Source: Pleionea sediminis
GTDB taxonomy: Bacteria; Pseudomonadota; Gammaproteobacteria; Enterobacterales; Kangiellaceae
Reading direction: 5' to 3'
Assembly (NCBI RefSeq): GCF_007570825.1
Contig: NZ_SUNB01000001.1
Span: 1,984,001 to 2,048,000, forward strand
Length of the DNA: 64,000 nucleotides
Of the stretch, positions 36,454 to 45,561 are shown piece by piece. Positions within the stretch are counted from its first letter, which is position 1, and each line of letters opens with the position of its first letter. The position numbers and the translations under genes are program-made. Under the pieces are notes generated by a model that was given only the letters and a program-made list of their open reading frames with translations, had not been told where the DNA came from and did not search any database.

Positions 36454-38877
36454 TTATTCATATCTTAAAGCACTGCTGGGTTCCATTTGGATTGCTTTTT
36501 TCGCAGGGAAGAAGGTCGCTAAAGAAACAACGATTGCGATAGTCGTAGGAATGAAGAGGAATACCCAAAGGTAGTTTGAGCTTTCCGGTCCCACCAGTTG
36601 GACGAAACCTAAGCTGGTAAGATAACCCAGCGGTAAACCAAATAGTAAACCAATGCTCAATTGGAACCAGCCCTGGCGCATCATCATTGACAGAATCTTC
36701 TCGTCACTGGCACCGATGGCTCGTCGAATACCTATTTCTTGAGTACGGCGAGCCGTACTGTTAGCTAATACACCATAGATACCGCTGGAGGCGAGTAGCA
36801 GCGCACACAATGCAAATACGCTGAACAAACTTCGAATAAAGAACATGCCTCCGGTACTGCGTTGTAGGGCGTCATCAATAGTATTAACGTTATAGGCTGG
36901 AACTTCAGGATCAACGCTACTCACTGTGGATGATAGGACTTGGCGATAATCGTTAGGGTTTCCAGAAACTTCAATAAAGAGGTCCATAAATCGGCTCGGT
37001 TGCTGACTGTACGGAACATAAATTGAAGGGCGATGCTTCATCATAGAGTAGGGTTGGCCATGAATTGTATGGTTAACGATTCCGACAACGGTGATCCATT
37101 CTTTATTGTCCGTCTCAATCCATCGTAATTGTTTGCCTAAAGGATCTTCTCCTGGCCAGTATTTTTCAGCCAAACTTCTAGTAACGATTGCGACACGTTG
37201 ATTGCCTTTGCGATCGTTTATGTTGAAATAACGACCACTTACTAACGGCATATTCAATGCTTGCATTGTCCCCGTGTAACTGATTATCAAATGAGCTCTG
37301 GGGTAATTATTTTCAATCACTTCTCGACCATCTGTTTCGAATGTGGTGTACCAAGCTCCTTCTCCAGGCAGGCTGGACATGGCCCCCGCACTTTTAACAC
37401 CGGGTTTGTCTTTAAGTCGTGTTAATAACTGCAAAAAATAAGTTTCTTTCGATGTATCATCGTCATAACTAATTTCAGGTAAACCGATTCGTGCTTTTAA
37501 CTTGTTGTCCAGGTTGGCGCCATAATAAGTTTGATCCACTTCTTGAAGCAGAACAACCAAAACACCCGACATACACAGTAATACACACGACAATGCGACT
37601 TCGACAATAACCAAGATTTGATTGACGCGGCCAGCTCGCTTACTTAGTGCACCTCGAGTTCCATCACGCAATACCGCGTTAAAGTCACTGCGAGACATTT
37701 TCCAGGCTGGAACAATTCCAGTTAAGAAAGATGTGAGTAAAACGATTAGTGTCGTTTGTGCAATTAATTCCGCATCTAACTCAAGTGTCCAAAAGTAAGG
37801 CACTTCCATAGGCATTAATGATGGTAGGGTATCAACGGTTAGCTCTAGTGCCCAAGCTGCCCCAAAAAGTCCAAAGAGTCCGCCAATTGTGCAGATAATG
37901 ACACTCTCCCACATCATTTGCATGATTAGTCGATATTGTGGAGCACCTAGTGCAACGCGAATGGCTGTTTCTTTGGCGCGCTCATTGGCGCGTGCAAATA
38001 GCAAGTTGCCAACATTCACGCAGGCGAGTATCAAAACGAATAAAACCGCGGTCAACATCATGCCGATAATCATTTCCGATCCGTTGCCCATGACGGCTTT
38101 TTTGAAAGTCGTAATATAACCAGAAGTTCTGCTATTTGTTTCTGGATAGCGTTTTTCCAGTTCGGTCATGATCGTCTTGATTTCTTGGCTTGCTTGTTCG
38201 AGAGAAACGTCGTCTTTCAATAAAACAAAACCAGAGACATTTGGTGCCTCGGTTCGAGAGAGCCGAGTATGATCATCGGTCATCGGAATCCAAACTTGGT
38301 GATTTATCGGGAATCGAAAACCTTCAGGCATTACTCCGACAATCTCGGTGACCACACCATTATTTTTTACTGTTTTTCCGATAATATCAGTCGCGCCATT
38401 AAAATAGTCTTGCCATAGACGATACCCGATAACAGCAACTTTTTGGGCGCCCGATTGGTTGTCTTCTGGTGTTAACGTTCGTCCCATAATGGGGTGAATG
38501 CCTGTGTAATCGAATAAATTGGCTGTGGTGTTCACTGCTACATAACGCTCGGCTCGATCACCATTACTTAAGTTTGCGGTCGAAGGATAGTAAGCGCCAA
38601 TGATTGAAAAACTGTCTGTCTGTTGTTTAATTTCTTGGTAGTCGTGTAACAGGAGTGAACCATTGTTGTAGAAAACGCCGTCTATTTCAGCTTCAACAAC
38701 ATACATCTTGTCGCCATTCTCAAACGGTAATGGGCGAAACATGACCGACTGTATGAACGAAAACATATAGATACACAAGCCCAGCCCGGCTGTCATAACA
38801 GCAATTGTAAGTCCGCTAAATCCCGGATTTTTTAAAAGCATCCGATAGGCGTATTTTAAATCAAATAACCACTTCAT
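36454..38877 (-). CDS. ABC efflux permease with two MacB/FtsX modules (ADOP type)
   Basis: An 807-residue protein with two copies of the MacB periplasmic core plus FtsX-type helices: about residues 1-400 and 405-807, eight helices in all. The FtsX signatures ERAKETAIRVALGAPQYRLIMQMMWES and RTQEIGIRRAIGASDEKILSMM mark the two modules. I choose ATG at 38877 because AGGAGAAG precedes it; a TTG at 38895 has none. It should form a MacB-like, mechanotransmission-type exporter with the ATPase and membrane fusion protein encoded immediately upstream. Substrate (peptide, lipid or drug) unknown. Confidence 0.9.
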   Translation of the reverse strand: MKWLFDLKYAYRMLLKNPGFSGLTIAVMTAGLGLCIYMFSFIQSVMFRPLPFENGDKMYVVEAEIDGVFYNNGSLLLHDYQEIKQQTDSFSIIGAYYPSTANLSNGDRAERYVAVNTTANLFDYTGIHPIMGRTLTPEDNQSGAQKVAVIGYRLWQDYFNGATDIIGKTVKNNGVVTEIVGVMPEGFRFPINHQVWIPMTDDHTRLSRTEAPNVSGFVLLKDDVSLEQASQEIKTIMTELEKRYPETNSRTSGYITTFKKAVMGNGSEMIIGMMLTAVLFVLILACVNVGNLLFARANERAKETAIRVALGAPQYRLIMQMMWESVIICTIGGLFGLFGAAWALELTVDTLPSLMPMEVPYFWTLELDAELIAQTTLIVLLTSFLTGIVPAWKMSRSDFNAVLRDGTRGALSKRAGRVNQILVIVEVALSCVLLCMSGVLVVLLQEVDQTYYGANLDNKLKARIGLPEISYDDDTSKETYFLQLLTRLKDKPGVKSAGAMSSLPGEGAWYTTFETDGREVIENNYPRAHLIISYTGTMQALNMPLVSGRYFNINDRKGNQRVAIVTRSLAEKYWPGEDPLGKQLRWIETDNKEWITVVGIVNHTIHGQPYSMMKHRPSIYVPYSQQPSRFMDLFIEVSGNPNDYRQVLSSTVSSVDPEVPAYNVNTIDDALQRSTGGMFFIRSLFSVFALCALLLASSGIYGVLANSTARRTQEIGIRRAIGASDEKILSMMMRQGWFQLSIGLLFGLPLGYLTSLGFVQLVGPESSNYLWVFLFIPTTIAIVVSLATFFPAKKAIQMEPSSALRYE

Positions 38878-38887
38878 AAGACTTCTC

Positions 38888-39601
38888 CTAAGCAACGGCC
38901 GTTGATTTGTGAGTAATTGAGTCTGCGATTATTTTTCCATCGAGAATCTCAACGATACGCTCTGCTCGTTCTGCCGAACGAGGGTCATGAGTTACCATAC
39001 AGATAGTGGCGCCTTCTGAATGAAGTTTTTCGAGCAACTGCATCACAGCTTCGGCGTTTTTAGTGTCCAGGTTTCCGGTCGGTTCGTCCGCGAGTATTAT
39101 GGAAGGATTTCCTGCAATAGCCCTTGCAACAGCGACACGTTGTTGTTGTCCTCCGGACAACTGCGATGGAAAATGGTTCGAGCGATGGGCCATATCCACT
39201 TTTTCTAGCGCCGACTTTACTTGAGATTTGATGTCGGCTTTTTTTAGGTTATCTCTATAGGTCAGTGGCAAAGCAACATTTTCTTCAACGGTAAGGTCGC
39301 TAATTAAATTAAACGATTGAAAAATAAATCCCACTTCTTTGTTTCGAATAGCGGCTCTTTGCGCAGAAGTAAGATCAACGACTGAATGTCCATTTAAAAC
39401 ATATTCGCCTTCACTCGGAGTGTCCAGCAACCCGAGTATAGAAAGCAATGTTGATTTACCACAGCCCGACGGACCTGAAATCGACAGGAATTCACCTGAG
39501 TTAATAGACAATTGAATGTCTGACAATGCATGTGTTTCAACTTCGTCAGTGTAAAATATTTTTTTCAAGTTATTGAGTCGAATAAGTGTTTGCTTTGACA
39601 T
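38888..39601 (-). CDS. ABC transporter ATPase, MacB/LolD type
   Basis: A 237-residue nucleotide-binding subunit. Walker A SGPSGCGKST, signature LSGGQQQRVAVARA, Walker B IILADEPTGNLDT and an H-loop in MVTHDPRSAERAERIVEI. This set and length fit the MacB/LolD/FtsE branch that drives periplasm-facing permeases. It lies 11 bases after the adaptor gene and 10 before the permease start. Confidence 0.94.
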   Translation of the reverse strand: MSKQTLIRLNNLKKIFYTDEVETHALSDIQLSINSGEFLSISGPSGCGKSTLLSILGLLDTPSEGEYVLNGHSVVDLTSAQRAAIRNKEVGFIFQSFNLISDLTVEENVALPLTYRDNLKKADIKSQVKSALEKVDMAHRSNHFPSQLSGGQQQRVAVARAIAGNPSIILADEPTGNLDTKNAEAVMQLLEKLHSEGATICMVTHDPRSAERAERIVEILDGKIIADSITHKSTAVA

Positions 39602-39612
39602 AGTAATGGCCT

Positions 39613-40863
39613 CTAGTTAATTGAAATTTTGTTAAATCGTTTGAATTCGGTATCTTCGGAAACAATGATGCGATCGCCTGCTTTCAATCCCTCTACAACC
39701 TCGATGTATTGCACTGAGCCTTGTCCAAAGTTAACGGTTGTCTTTTCTGCAATTCCGCTTTGTGTGACTTTAAAGACCTGCGTTACTTTATTGCTTTGGG
39801 CGAATGAGGGGCGGCGCACGAAAAGCGCATTCGGTTTTTCGGCTATCATAATTACAGCGTCAATGCTTAAGTCGGGACGAGCGTCGGATGGAAGTGGCAC
39901 GTCGAATTCAATATCCACTTGTACCGTTCCATTATTTACTGATGGCGCAACTCGAGTTACTGTGCCAATTATTTTATTTTTACGCGTATCAACTTGGGCT
40001 TTTTGTCCAACGGTGACATCGCCAATAGAAATTTCTGGAATTTGAACTTCGGCAATTAACTCGTCTTGTCTTGCCAGTTTTGCTAAGTTACTTCCTAAAA
40101 CAACTTGCTGGCCAGATTCAATTGCAACGTCTTGAACTACGCTGTCGATGGAGGCTTTGACACTTAAGTTATTTACTTGCTCCTGCACTCGTTCCAGCGT
40201 CTTTTTCATTTTATTCAAGCGAGCCTTTCGGGCATTAGTTTGTGCCGTTACGTTTTGCGTTACCTTGGCTAGACGCTGCTGTTCAATGCTCACGCGTGCT
40301 TTATATTGCTCAACTTCTAATTTGGTTTTTTCATAGTCGAGCTGCGATACTGCTTGAGTTCCTCGTTTAATTAATGTTTCTTCAGCTTTTAATCGCATGG
40401 CTGCACTTTGGTAATTCAACTTTGCGTTAAGAACTGCGGCTTGTTGATCGAGTAAACGTGTTTCTAGTTCGACACTTGCTGCTGCATGCTCTGCTTCAAG
40501 AGCCTCTAGTTCCCATTGCGTTTCTTCTAATTGGCGCTGTAGTAGAGGGTTACTTAATATCATGAGCACGTCTCCCTTACTGACTATTGCGCCAGGTTTT
40601 ACCAACACGCGCTCGGCTCGTCCTTCAACGGGAGATGATATCCAGCGAATATCCTTGGGAGTTAGCACACCGGGTCCGCGCACTTTTATTTCAAAGACAC
40701 CATGCTCAACGTTGCCGAATACAAGGCGCTGACTATCGAGTTCATATTCAGAATTAACTATTCTAGGAGCTAGCAAAACAACGCCTAAAATAATGGTAAA
40801 GGCGGTTAGCCACCATCGATACTTCTGAATGATTGAAACCTTCTTTTTGCGAACAATATCCAT
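39613..40863 (-). CDS. Periplasmic adaptor of the efflux pump (HlyD/MacA-like)
   Basis: A 416-residue membrane fusion protein. One N-terminal membrane anchor (about 16-32), a lipoyl half-motif (SSPVEGRAERVLVKPGAIVSKGDVLMIL), a long alpha-hairpin (about 110-225), then the second lipoyl half and beta-barrel (VSVNNGTVQVDIEFDV-like region, DARPDLSIDAVIMI). It bridges the inner-membrane ABC pump to an outer-membrane channel, which is not encoded here. First gene of the operon, preceded by the sigma-54 promoter. Ribosome-binding site weak. Confidence 0.92.
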   Translation of the reverse strand: MDIVRKKKVSIIQKYRWWLTAFTIILGVVLLAPRIVNSEYELDSQRLVFGNVEHGVFEIKVRGPGVLTPKDIRWISSPVEGRAERVLVKPGAIVSKGDVLMILSNPLLQRQLEETQWELEALEAEHAAASVELETRLLDQQAAVLNAKLNYQSAAMRLKAEETLIKRGTQAVSQLDYEKTKLEVEQYKARVSIEQQRLAKVTQNVTAQTNARKARLNKMKKTLERVQEQVNNLSVKASIDSVVQDVAIESGQQVVLGSNLAKLARQDELIAEVQIPEISIGDVTVGQKAQVDTRKNKIIGTVTRVAPSVNNGTVQVDIEFDVPLPSDARPDLSIDAVIMIAEKPNALFVRRPSFAQSNKVTQVFKVTQSGIAEKTTVNFGQGSVQYIEVVEGLKAGDRIIVSEDTEFKRFNKISIN

Positions 40864-40901
40864 AACATCAAAACAAATTTTTTAAACAATATTGGATATA
40901 G

Positions 40902-40917
40902 TGCGATTCCTATGCCA
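40902..40917 (-). promoter_or_regulatory. Sigma-54 (-24/-12) promoter of the efflux operon
   Basis: Read on the minus strand, TGGCATAGGAATCGCA: TGGCA at -24 and GCA at -12, with exactly ten bases between GG and GC. Consensus is TGGCAC-N5-TTGCW. Predicted start near 40891, about 28 bases before the adaptor ATG. A sigma-54 activator is encoded in the same operon. Confidence 0.75.
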
Positions 40918-40979
40918 GTCGTTTAAGTTACTGATTTTTATGTTAATATTTTAAACTCTTGTTATTTAAGAGTATTTTC

Positions 40980-40997
40980 TGTCCCACTTCTGGGACA
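40980..40997. promoter_or_regulatory. Enhancer palindrome 1 (likely response-regulator site)
   Basis: TGTCCCA-CTTC-TGGGACA, a perfect 7+7 palindrome with a 4-base spacer, centred about 98 bases before the predicted sigma-54 transcription start. Confidence 0.72.
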
Positions 40998-41013
40998 CCT
41001 GTCCTGAGTGTAT

Positions 41014-41031
41014 CGTCCCGAAAGTGGAACA
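41014..41031. promoter_or_regulatory. Enhancer palindrome 2
   Basis: CGTCCCG-AAAG-TGGAACA, a degenerate copy of palindrome 1 with the same 4-base spacer, 34 bases (about three turns) further upstream. Paired sites on one helix face are usual for NtrC-family activators. Confidence 0.62.
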
Positions 41032-41332
41032 CTTCAAAGTAACTGGTTTATTGGTTTAGGCGAGTTAATTTACTTTTAAATTTGAGTTGTTTTTATCGAG
41101 CTTGGAAGAGGGGAGGTTTCTTAAGATAGATTAAAGATGTGCTTGGCGACTATTTTATGTTTAATTTAAGTTGGTATTAATTTTAAGTTAAAGACGTATT
41201 TACGTTTGTAAATCGGCTCTTACCCATTGTTAAAACTCGCTATGAACAGGTGAGATGATATTTCAACCAATATTTGAAGTTACCTCAATACGAACTAAAC
41301 TTTGAATTCAGCTAACTTTTTAGTTTGTCATT
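41032..41332. other. Rest of the divergent intergenic region
   Basis: After the enhancer palindromes about 300 bases of AT-rich DNA lead to the next plus-strand gene. I see no further palindrome, no second GG-N10-GC promoter facing that gene, and no open frame of note. Confidence 0.5.
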
Positions 41333-41713
41333 ATGTTTTCTATTGAATTTTTTCCGGACAAAAACTTTTTAATGGTTACTATTAGTGGCACGATTACATT
41401 AGAAGACTCAACAAAAATCATGCGGGCGGTTGTTGAGCATGAAGAGTTTTCCGAACAATACAATCGACTTTATAACTTTGAAAAAGCCATTCTTGATTGG
41501 GGGGGGGATGACATTCAGGCTTTAATCGATTTTATTAGAGGCAGGTTTGAAAATTCTAATGATGATCTCAAAGTTGTTTTTGTCAATTCTGACTCGACTG
41601 AACAAACGTTATTGAGTTTGTACCTTTCAATTGCGCCGCAAAAACTTAATCGAAATTTTAATTTATTTAAAACTTTGCCCGAAGCCATAGAATGGATTTG
41701 TAAAGAGGAATAA
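41333..41713 (+). CDS. Small cytosolic protein, possibly STAS/SpoIIAA-like; carries a G9 tract
   Basis: A 126-residue protein. The pattern of short beta strands and amphipathic helices (FLMVTISGTITLEDSTKIM, YNRLYNFEKAILDW, LKVVFVNSDSTEQTLLSLY, FNLFKTLPEAIEWI) is reminiscent of SpoIIAA/STAS-like folds used as antagonists or sensors. This is inference from pattern only; I do not recognise a named family. Codons 56-59 (Trp-Gly-Gly-Asp) contain nine consecutive G (41499-41507), an obvious slippage site. It is divergent from the sigma-54-controlled efflux operon. Confidence 0.65.
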   Translation: MFSIEFFPDKNFLMVTISGTITLEDSTKIMRAVVEHEEFSEQYNRLYNFEKAILDWGGDDIQALIDFIRGRFENSNDDLKVVFVNSDSTEQTLLSLYLSIAPQKLNRNFNLFKTLPEAIEWICKEE

Positions 41714-41739
41714 TACGCCAGAACTTGCAAGGAAAATAT

Positions 41740-41789
41740 AAAAGCTCTAGGGCAATTTCATAATTACCCTATTTAATTATTGAGCTTTT
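41740..41789. terminator. Bidirectional terminator-like hairpin
   Basis: AAAAGCTC (41740-41747) and GAGCTTTT (41782-41789) form the outer stem. AGGG/CCCT and AATT/AATT pair inside. It ends both the small plus-strand gene and the minus-strand CvfB gene. Confidence 0.65.
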
Positions 41790-41794
41790 AAATA

Positions 41795-42631
41795 TTACTT
41801 TTTCACTAGCCGAACCAAATTATTTTCTATTTCGATCTGTTTATTTTTATAAAGTTTGCCAAGGGCAGCTTTATATTGTTTTTTGCTGACACCAAAAACT
41901 TTTGAGATGAGTTCTGGTGGGCTTTTATCTGAAATGGTTAAAACGCCATCGTGTTCATTGAGTTTAGCGAGAATTCTGTCGGCCAAATCGTCTCTGCCTT
42001 GCAGACCCGGTTTTTCAAGTGAAATATCGAGTTTTCTGTCAGGCCGAATGTTCTTTATGTAGCCATCGATTTTTTGACCGTATTTTAGGGTTTTATGAAT
42101 ATCATCAAAATGGATTAAGCCGCCGTACTTATGATCGACAATGACTTTAACTCCGAGATCGCTCTTGTCGAGAATGAGTAATTTCACCGGTTGGCCTTGG
42201 CTATACTGATGTTCGGTACGATCCAGGAATTTTTCTATTTTTGTGGACGCCATGACGCGACCATCGGCTTTGTTGTTATAAATATAAACAACGGGAGCTT
42301 GACCTTCTTTCAACTTTTGGTGCTGTTCACCAAAAGGCACAAACAAATCTTTCGGTAATCCCCAGTCTAAAAATGCACCAACTTGATTCACTTCTTTAAC
42401 TGTTAATCGAGCAAACTGGTCCACGCCAGCAAGCACTTCATCATTTGCCGCTTTGAGCTCTCCATCGGAAGCTTCGTAAACAAAGACGCGAACTTTTTCA
42501 CCGATATCTTTATCTTTAGAGACAATTGTATTGTCTGCGAATATCAGCCGTTGATTGCCTGCATTCAGGTAAACGCCAAATGGCGTTCTCTCAACAATGA
42601 CTAACTCATTATACTGTCCAACTTTAACCAT
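41795..42631 (-). CDS. CvfB/YitL-type S1 RNA-binding protein
   Basis: A 278-residue protein of tandem S1-like domains (three OB folds, about residues 1-65, 70-140 and 145-210, e.g. VGAFLDWGLPKDLFVPF and GGLIHFDDIHKTLKYGQKIDGYIKNI). A C-terminal winged helix follows (about 220-278, LTISDKSPPELISKVFGVSKKQYKAALGKLYK). This is the CvfB architecture; the Staphylococcus homologue binds RNA and affects virulence genes. Role in this organism unknown. Confidence 0.9.
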   Translation of the reverse strand: MVKVGQYNELVIVERTPFGVYLNAGNQRLIFADNTIVSKDKDIGEKVRVFVYEASDGELKAANDEVLAGVDQFARLTVKEVNQVGAFLDWGLPKDLFVPFGEQHQKLKEGQAPVVYIYNNKADGRVMASTKIEKFLDRTEHQYSQGQPVKLLILDKSDLGVKVIVDHKYGGLIHFDDIHKTLKYGQKIDGYIKNIRPDRKLDISLEKPGLQGRDDLADRILAKLNEHDGVLTISDKSPPELISKVFGVSKKQYKAALGKLYKNKQIEIENNLVRLVKK

Positions 42632-42745
42632 AGTGCGAAGTCAGTTTAATTATTACGATAGGTTAATGATAACAGGAGTTAGAGCGATGCTCACTGGATT
42701 TAGTTGTCAAGAATACCGGATACATAGAAAAATGCGATTAAGACG

Positions 42746-43942
42746 TTAATTAGTGCCTGGGATGGGAAGTTTAAATAGCCGAATGGCCAGGTGTAAAAGT
42801 ATTATTATTGTTACTGCTGACCCAATAACCAAAGCGACGGGAGCCGCTGAACCATCGTAAAGCCAAGAAAGTATGAGCCCGGAAAACGCTCCGCCGCCAA
42901 ATTTAAGGCTGCCTATAACTGCCGTCGCAGTGCCTGATTGACGCGGAAAGCTTATTAGTACCAAAGCGTCGGAGTTGGTTGAAACGATAATCAAACTAGC
43001 CATCAGCGCAAAAATACTGACGATCAAATAAGCAATTGAAGCTTGGTGAATGAGGATCCAGGTGAGAAATAATGTCACTATGCTCGCTGATAAAAGCCCC
43101 ATTCGTAACATTTGAATGGGACTGAATCGATTAACCAGTCTGGCATTAATCAAGTTTCCTAACATTAATGCGGCGACGTTAGCGCCAAATAGAATTCCGA
43201 ATACTTGTTCTGAAACGCCATAAATAGTGATGTAAACGAAAGAAACAGAAGTGATATAAGTAAAGAATACAAAAGTAGTCAACATGGTAGTTAGCAGGAA
43301 AGGAAGGCAGGAAGTGTTTAGCAAAACAATACGATAGCTTCTGAATACACTGTAAATAACGTTAGAGTGCGATTGTGATCTGGCGGGTAAAAATGGAAAC
43401 CTAAAAATGGCAAAAAATAAAATAAGGGCCGCGTAACTTGTAAGAATCATAAATATGGCTTGCCATTCTGACCAAGCCAAAATAATACTGCCAATGGTTG
43501 GCGCAAGCATGGGAGCAATCATCATTGCCATAGAGACATAAGACATGCCTTTGGCCGTACTTTTACCAAATAGATCTCGTATTGTTCCAGGAACAACAAC
43601 TGTGGCGGCTCCACCAAACAGAGCCTGAAAAAAGCGGAGTGTAATGAAGGTTTGAATATCTGGCGCAAAAGCGAGCGCTAGAGTTGTAACTAAAAAGCCG
43701 CTTAAGCCGCCGAGCAGAAATACTTTTCTACCGTAATGATCAGCCATCGGACCGAAACATAACATTCCAAGTGCGTAGCCTGCTAAAAAGATACTTAATG
43801 ACCATTGCACTTCGCTGATGCCCGTGCTGAAACTATCTGCCATTTGCGGCATAGCTGGCAAATACATATCGACGGCAAGCGGAGTTATGGCATAAATTGA
43901 CGCGAATAAAGGTAAAAAACTAAAAGCCGATTTTAATCGCAT
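42746..43942 (-). CDS. Bcr/CflA-type MFS drug-efflux transporter
   Basis: A 398-residue protein with 12 membrane helices. The family signatures are ITPLAVDMYLPAMPQMADSF at the N terminus, LAGYALGMLCFGPMADHYGRKVFLLGG (MFS motif A) and FFQALFGGAATVVVPGTIRDLF (motif C-like). This is the DHA1 Bcr/CflA subfamily (bicyclomycin, chloramphenicol exporters). It is coupled to the upstream MaoC gene by TAATG. Confidence 0.92.
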   Translation of the reverse strand: MRLKSAFSFLPLFASIYAITPLAVDMYLPAMPQMADSFSTGISEVQWSLSIFLAGYALGMLCFGPMADHYGRKVFLLGGLSGFLVTTLALAFAPDIQTFITLRFFQALFGGAATVVVPGTIRDLFGKSTAKGMSYVSMAMMIAPMLAPTIGSIILAWSEWQAIFMILTSYAALILFFAIFRFPFLPARSQSHSNVIYSVFRSYRIVLLNTSCLPFLLTTMLTTFVFFTYITSVSFVYITIYGVSEQVFGILFGANVAALMLGNLINARLVNRFSPIQMLRMGLLSASIVTLFLTWILIHQASIAYLIVSIFALMASLIIVSTNSDALVLISFPRQSGTATAVIGSLKFGGGAFSGLILSWLYDGSAAPVALVIGSAVTIIILLHLAIRLFKLPIPGTN

Positions 43943-44613
43943 TAAAAATAAAGGCGTAGTACAGTTTGAGCAACGCAGGCTAATCGTTTGCTATTCTCAA
44001 CCTCAATACTAACCTCATTAACCACTTCAATACTACGTTTCATAGGCGTTAAACCCACCAGTGTCGTTCTTGCTCGGACTCGTGAGCCCGATTTCACAGG
44101 AAAAGGAAAACGAACTTGGTTCAAGCCGTAGTTAACAACCATTTTGGCGCCTGGATAAGGGTTATTTTCGGAATTAACAGCGTCGGTTAAGGTTGGAATG
44201 AGTGAGAGAGTTAAAAATCCGTGGGCAATGGTTGTTTTAAAAGGTGACTCATTTGCGGCACGTTCGGGCTCGGTATGAATCCATTGTTTGTCGCCAGTGA
44301 CTGCAGCAAACTGATTGATACAAGCTTGATCGACCATAAACCAGTCACCCACAAAGGTTTCTTGATTCAATTGTTCATGGAGTTCTTCGTAAACTTTTGC
44401 AGCCTCGGGGACTTGAACAATGGGCTTTTCTTCATGTGGCTCATCATCCGTCGGTTTAAATAATGACACCCATGGATTATTTAAAGTGTTAGAAACGGTC
44501 TGTGAAAATTTATCGGATAAATTTTTAAATTGGGGTTCTAATTTGGCACGAAATTCCGCATTGTTCTTTTGCAGCTGTTCTGTTTTCTCTCGAATAAACT
44601 CTAAAACACGCAT
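43942..44613 (-). CDS. MaoC-like hotdog dehydratase
   Basis: A 223-residue protein. An N-terminal helical, charged segment (about 1-80) is unusual. It is followed by a MaoC/NodN hotdog domain (about 85-223) with FMVDQACINQFAAVTGDKQWIHTEPERA and TTIAHGFLTLSLIP; the Asp and His of the hydratase pair are present. Likely an R-specific enoyl-CoA hydratase acting on short acyl-CoA, possibly with a phasin-like N segment (inference). Overlaps the MFS gene by one base. Confidence 0.85.
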   Translation of the reverse strand: MRVLEFIREKTEQLQKNNAEFRAKLEPQFKNLSDKFSQTVSNTLNNPWVSLFKPTDDEPHEEKPIVQVPEAAKVYEELHEQLNQETFVGDWFMVDQACINQFAAVTGDKQWIHTEPERAANESPFKTTIAHGFLTLSLIPTLTDAVNSENNPYPGAKMVVNYGLNQVRFPFPVKSGSRVRARTTLVGLTPMKRSIEVVNEVSIEVENSKRLACVAQTVLRLYF

Positions 44614-44830
44614 AACCGTTCCACATCAATTTATTGTCGGTGTTAATTTTGGGCGAACAGCTGTCAGTCCGAATTGAATAACAGCTCGATCAATTTTACA
44701 CTAATTTCTATTTTGTTTGAAAAGCTATTGAGTAATTATAAGACGCTACTCATAATTTGATAGCAAACACTTTAAAACAGGTTAAAATAGTGCGAATTGC
44801 TTTTAACTTCCTAAATTATGAGGAATTCTC

Positions 44831-45496
44831 ATGGAACATCAATTGAGTTTAGAGCAGCAACGAGTCATCGGATGTCTTCTTGAAAAAGAAGTCACTACGC
44901 CCGATCAATACCCATTATCGCTTAATGCTTTGGTTAATGCGTGTAATCAAAAGAGTAATCGCGAACCTGTTATGAATTTAACAGAAAGCGATGTTCAAAA
45001 TGTTGTTGATGAGTTAACAAGTCTCCATTTGGTGACGTCAGCAGCCGGTTTTGGCAGTCGAGTCGCAAAATATCAGCATCGTTTTTGCAATACGGAATTT
45101 GGTGACTTAAAGTTGAGCGATCAAGAAAAAGCCATTATTTGCGTTATGTTTCTGCGTGGGCCACAAACTCCGGGAGAATTAAGAACTCGAACTCAAAGAA
45201 TGTGTTCGTTTGAGTCGGTGGTTGAGGTTGAAGAGACTTTGCGGGCTATGGCAGGAAGACCCAAAGCACTCGTTGTTCAACTTGCTAGAGAGCCGGGTAA
45301 GCGCGAGGCGCGATGGGGACATTTAATGGGTGAGTTGAAATCCTCTTCGGCTGTAGAGGCAGATGATAGAGCTGTCGAGCCTTCAGGTAATGAACAATTA
45401 CTGCGCATCGAATCATTAGAAAATAAAGTGGCAGAACTGCAAGAAGAGATTCAGCTCATCAAGCAGCAGCTGGCGCAGAGTCATCAATATTTATAA
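44831..45496 (+). CDS. YceH/DUF480 family protein
   Basis: A 221-residue protein starting LSLEQQRVIGCLLEKEVTTPDQYPLSLNALVNACNQKSNREPVM, the DUF480 signature. Tandem winged-helix domains follow (RGPQTPGELRTRTQRMCSF). The C terminus is a coiled coil (LLRIESLENKVAELQEEIQLIKQQL). E. coli YceH is uncharacterised; a DNA-binding role is probable from the fold. Confidence 0.93.
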   Translation: MEHQLSLEQQRVIGCLLEKEVTTPDQYPLSLNALVNACNQKSNREPVMNLTESDVQNVVDELTSLHLVTSAAGFGSRVAKYQHRFCNTEFGDLKLSDQEKAIICVMFLRGPQTPGELRTRTQRMCSFESVVEVEETLRAMAGRPKALVVQLAREPGKREARWGHLMGELKSSSAVEADDRAVEPSGNEQLLRIESLENKVAELQEEIQLIKQQLAQSHQYL

Positions 45497-45561
45497 AAAT
45501 TTGTTTCCTTAAACTATTGGCGTTTTTTAGATTTTGTATTTATTAAAATAAGAGATTAGAA

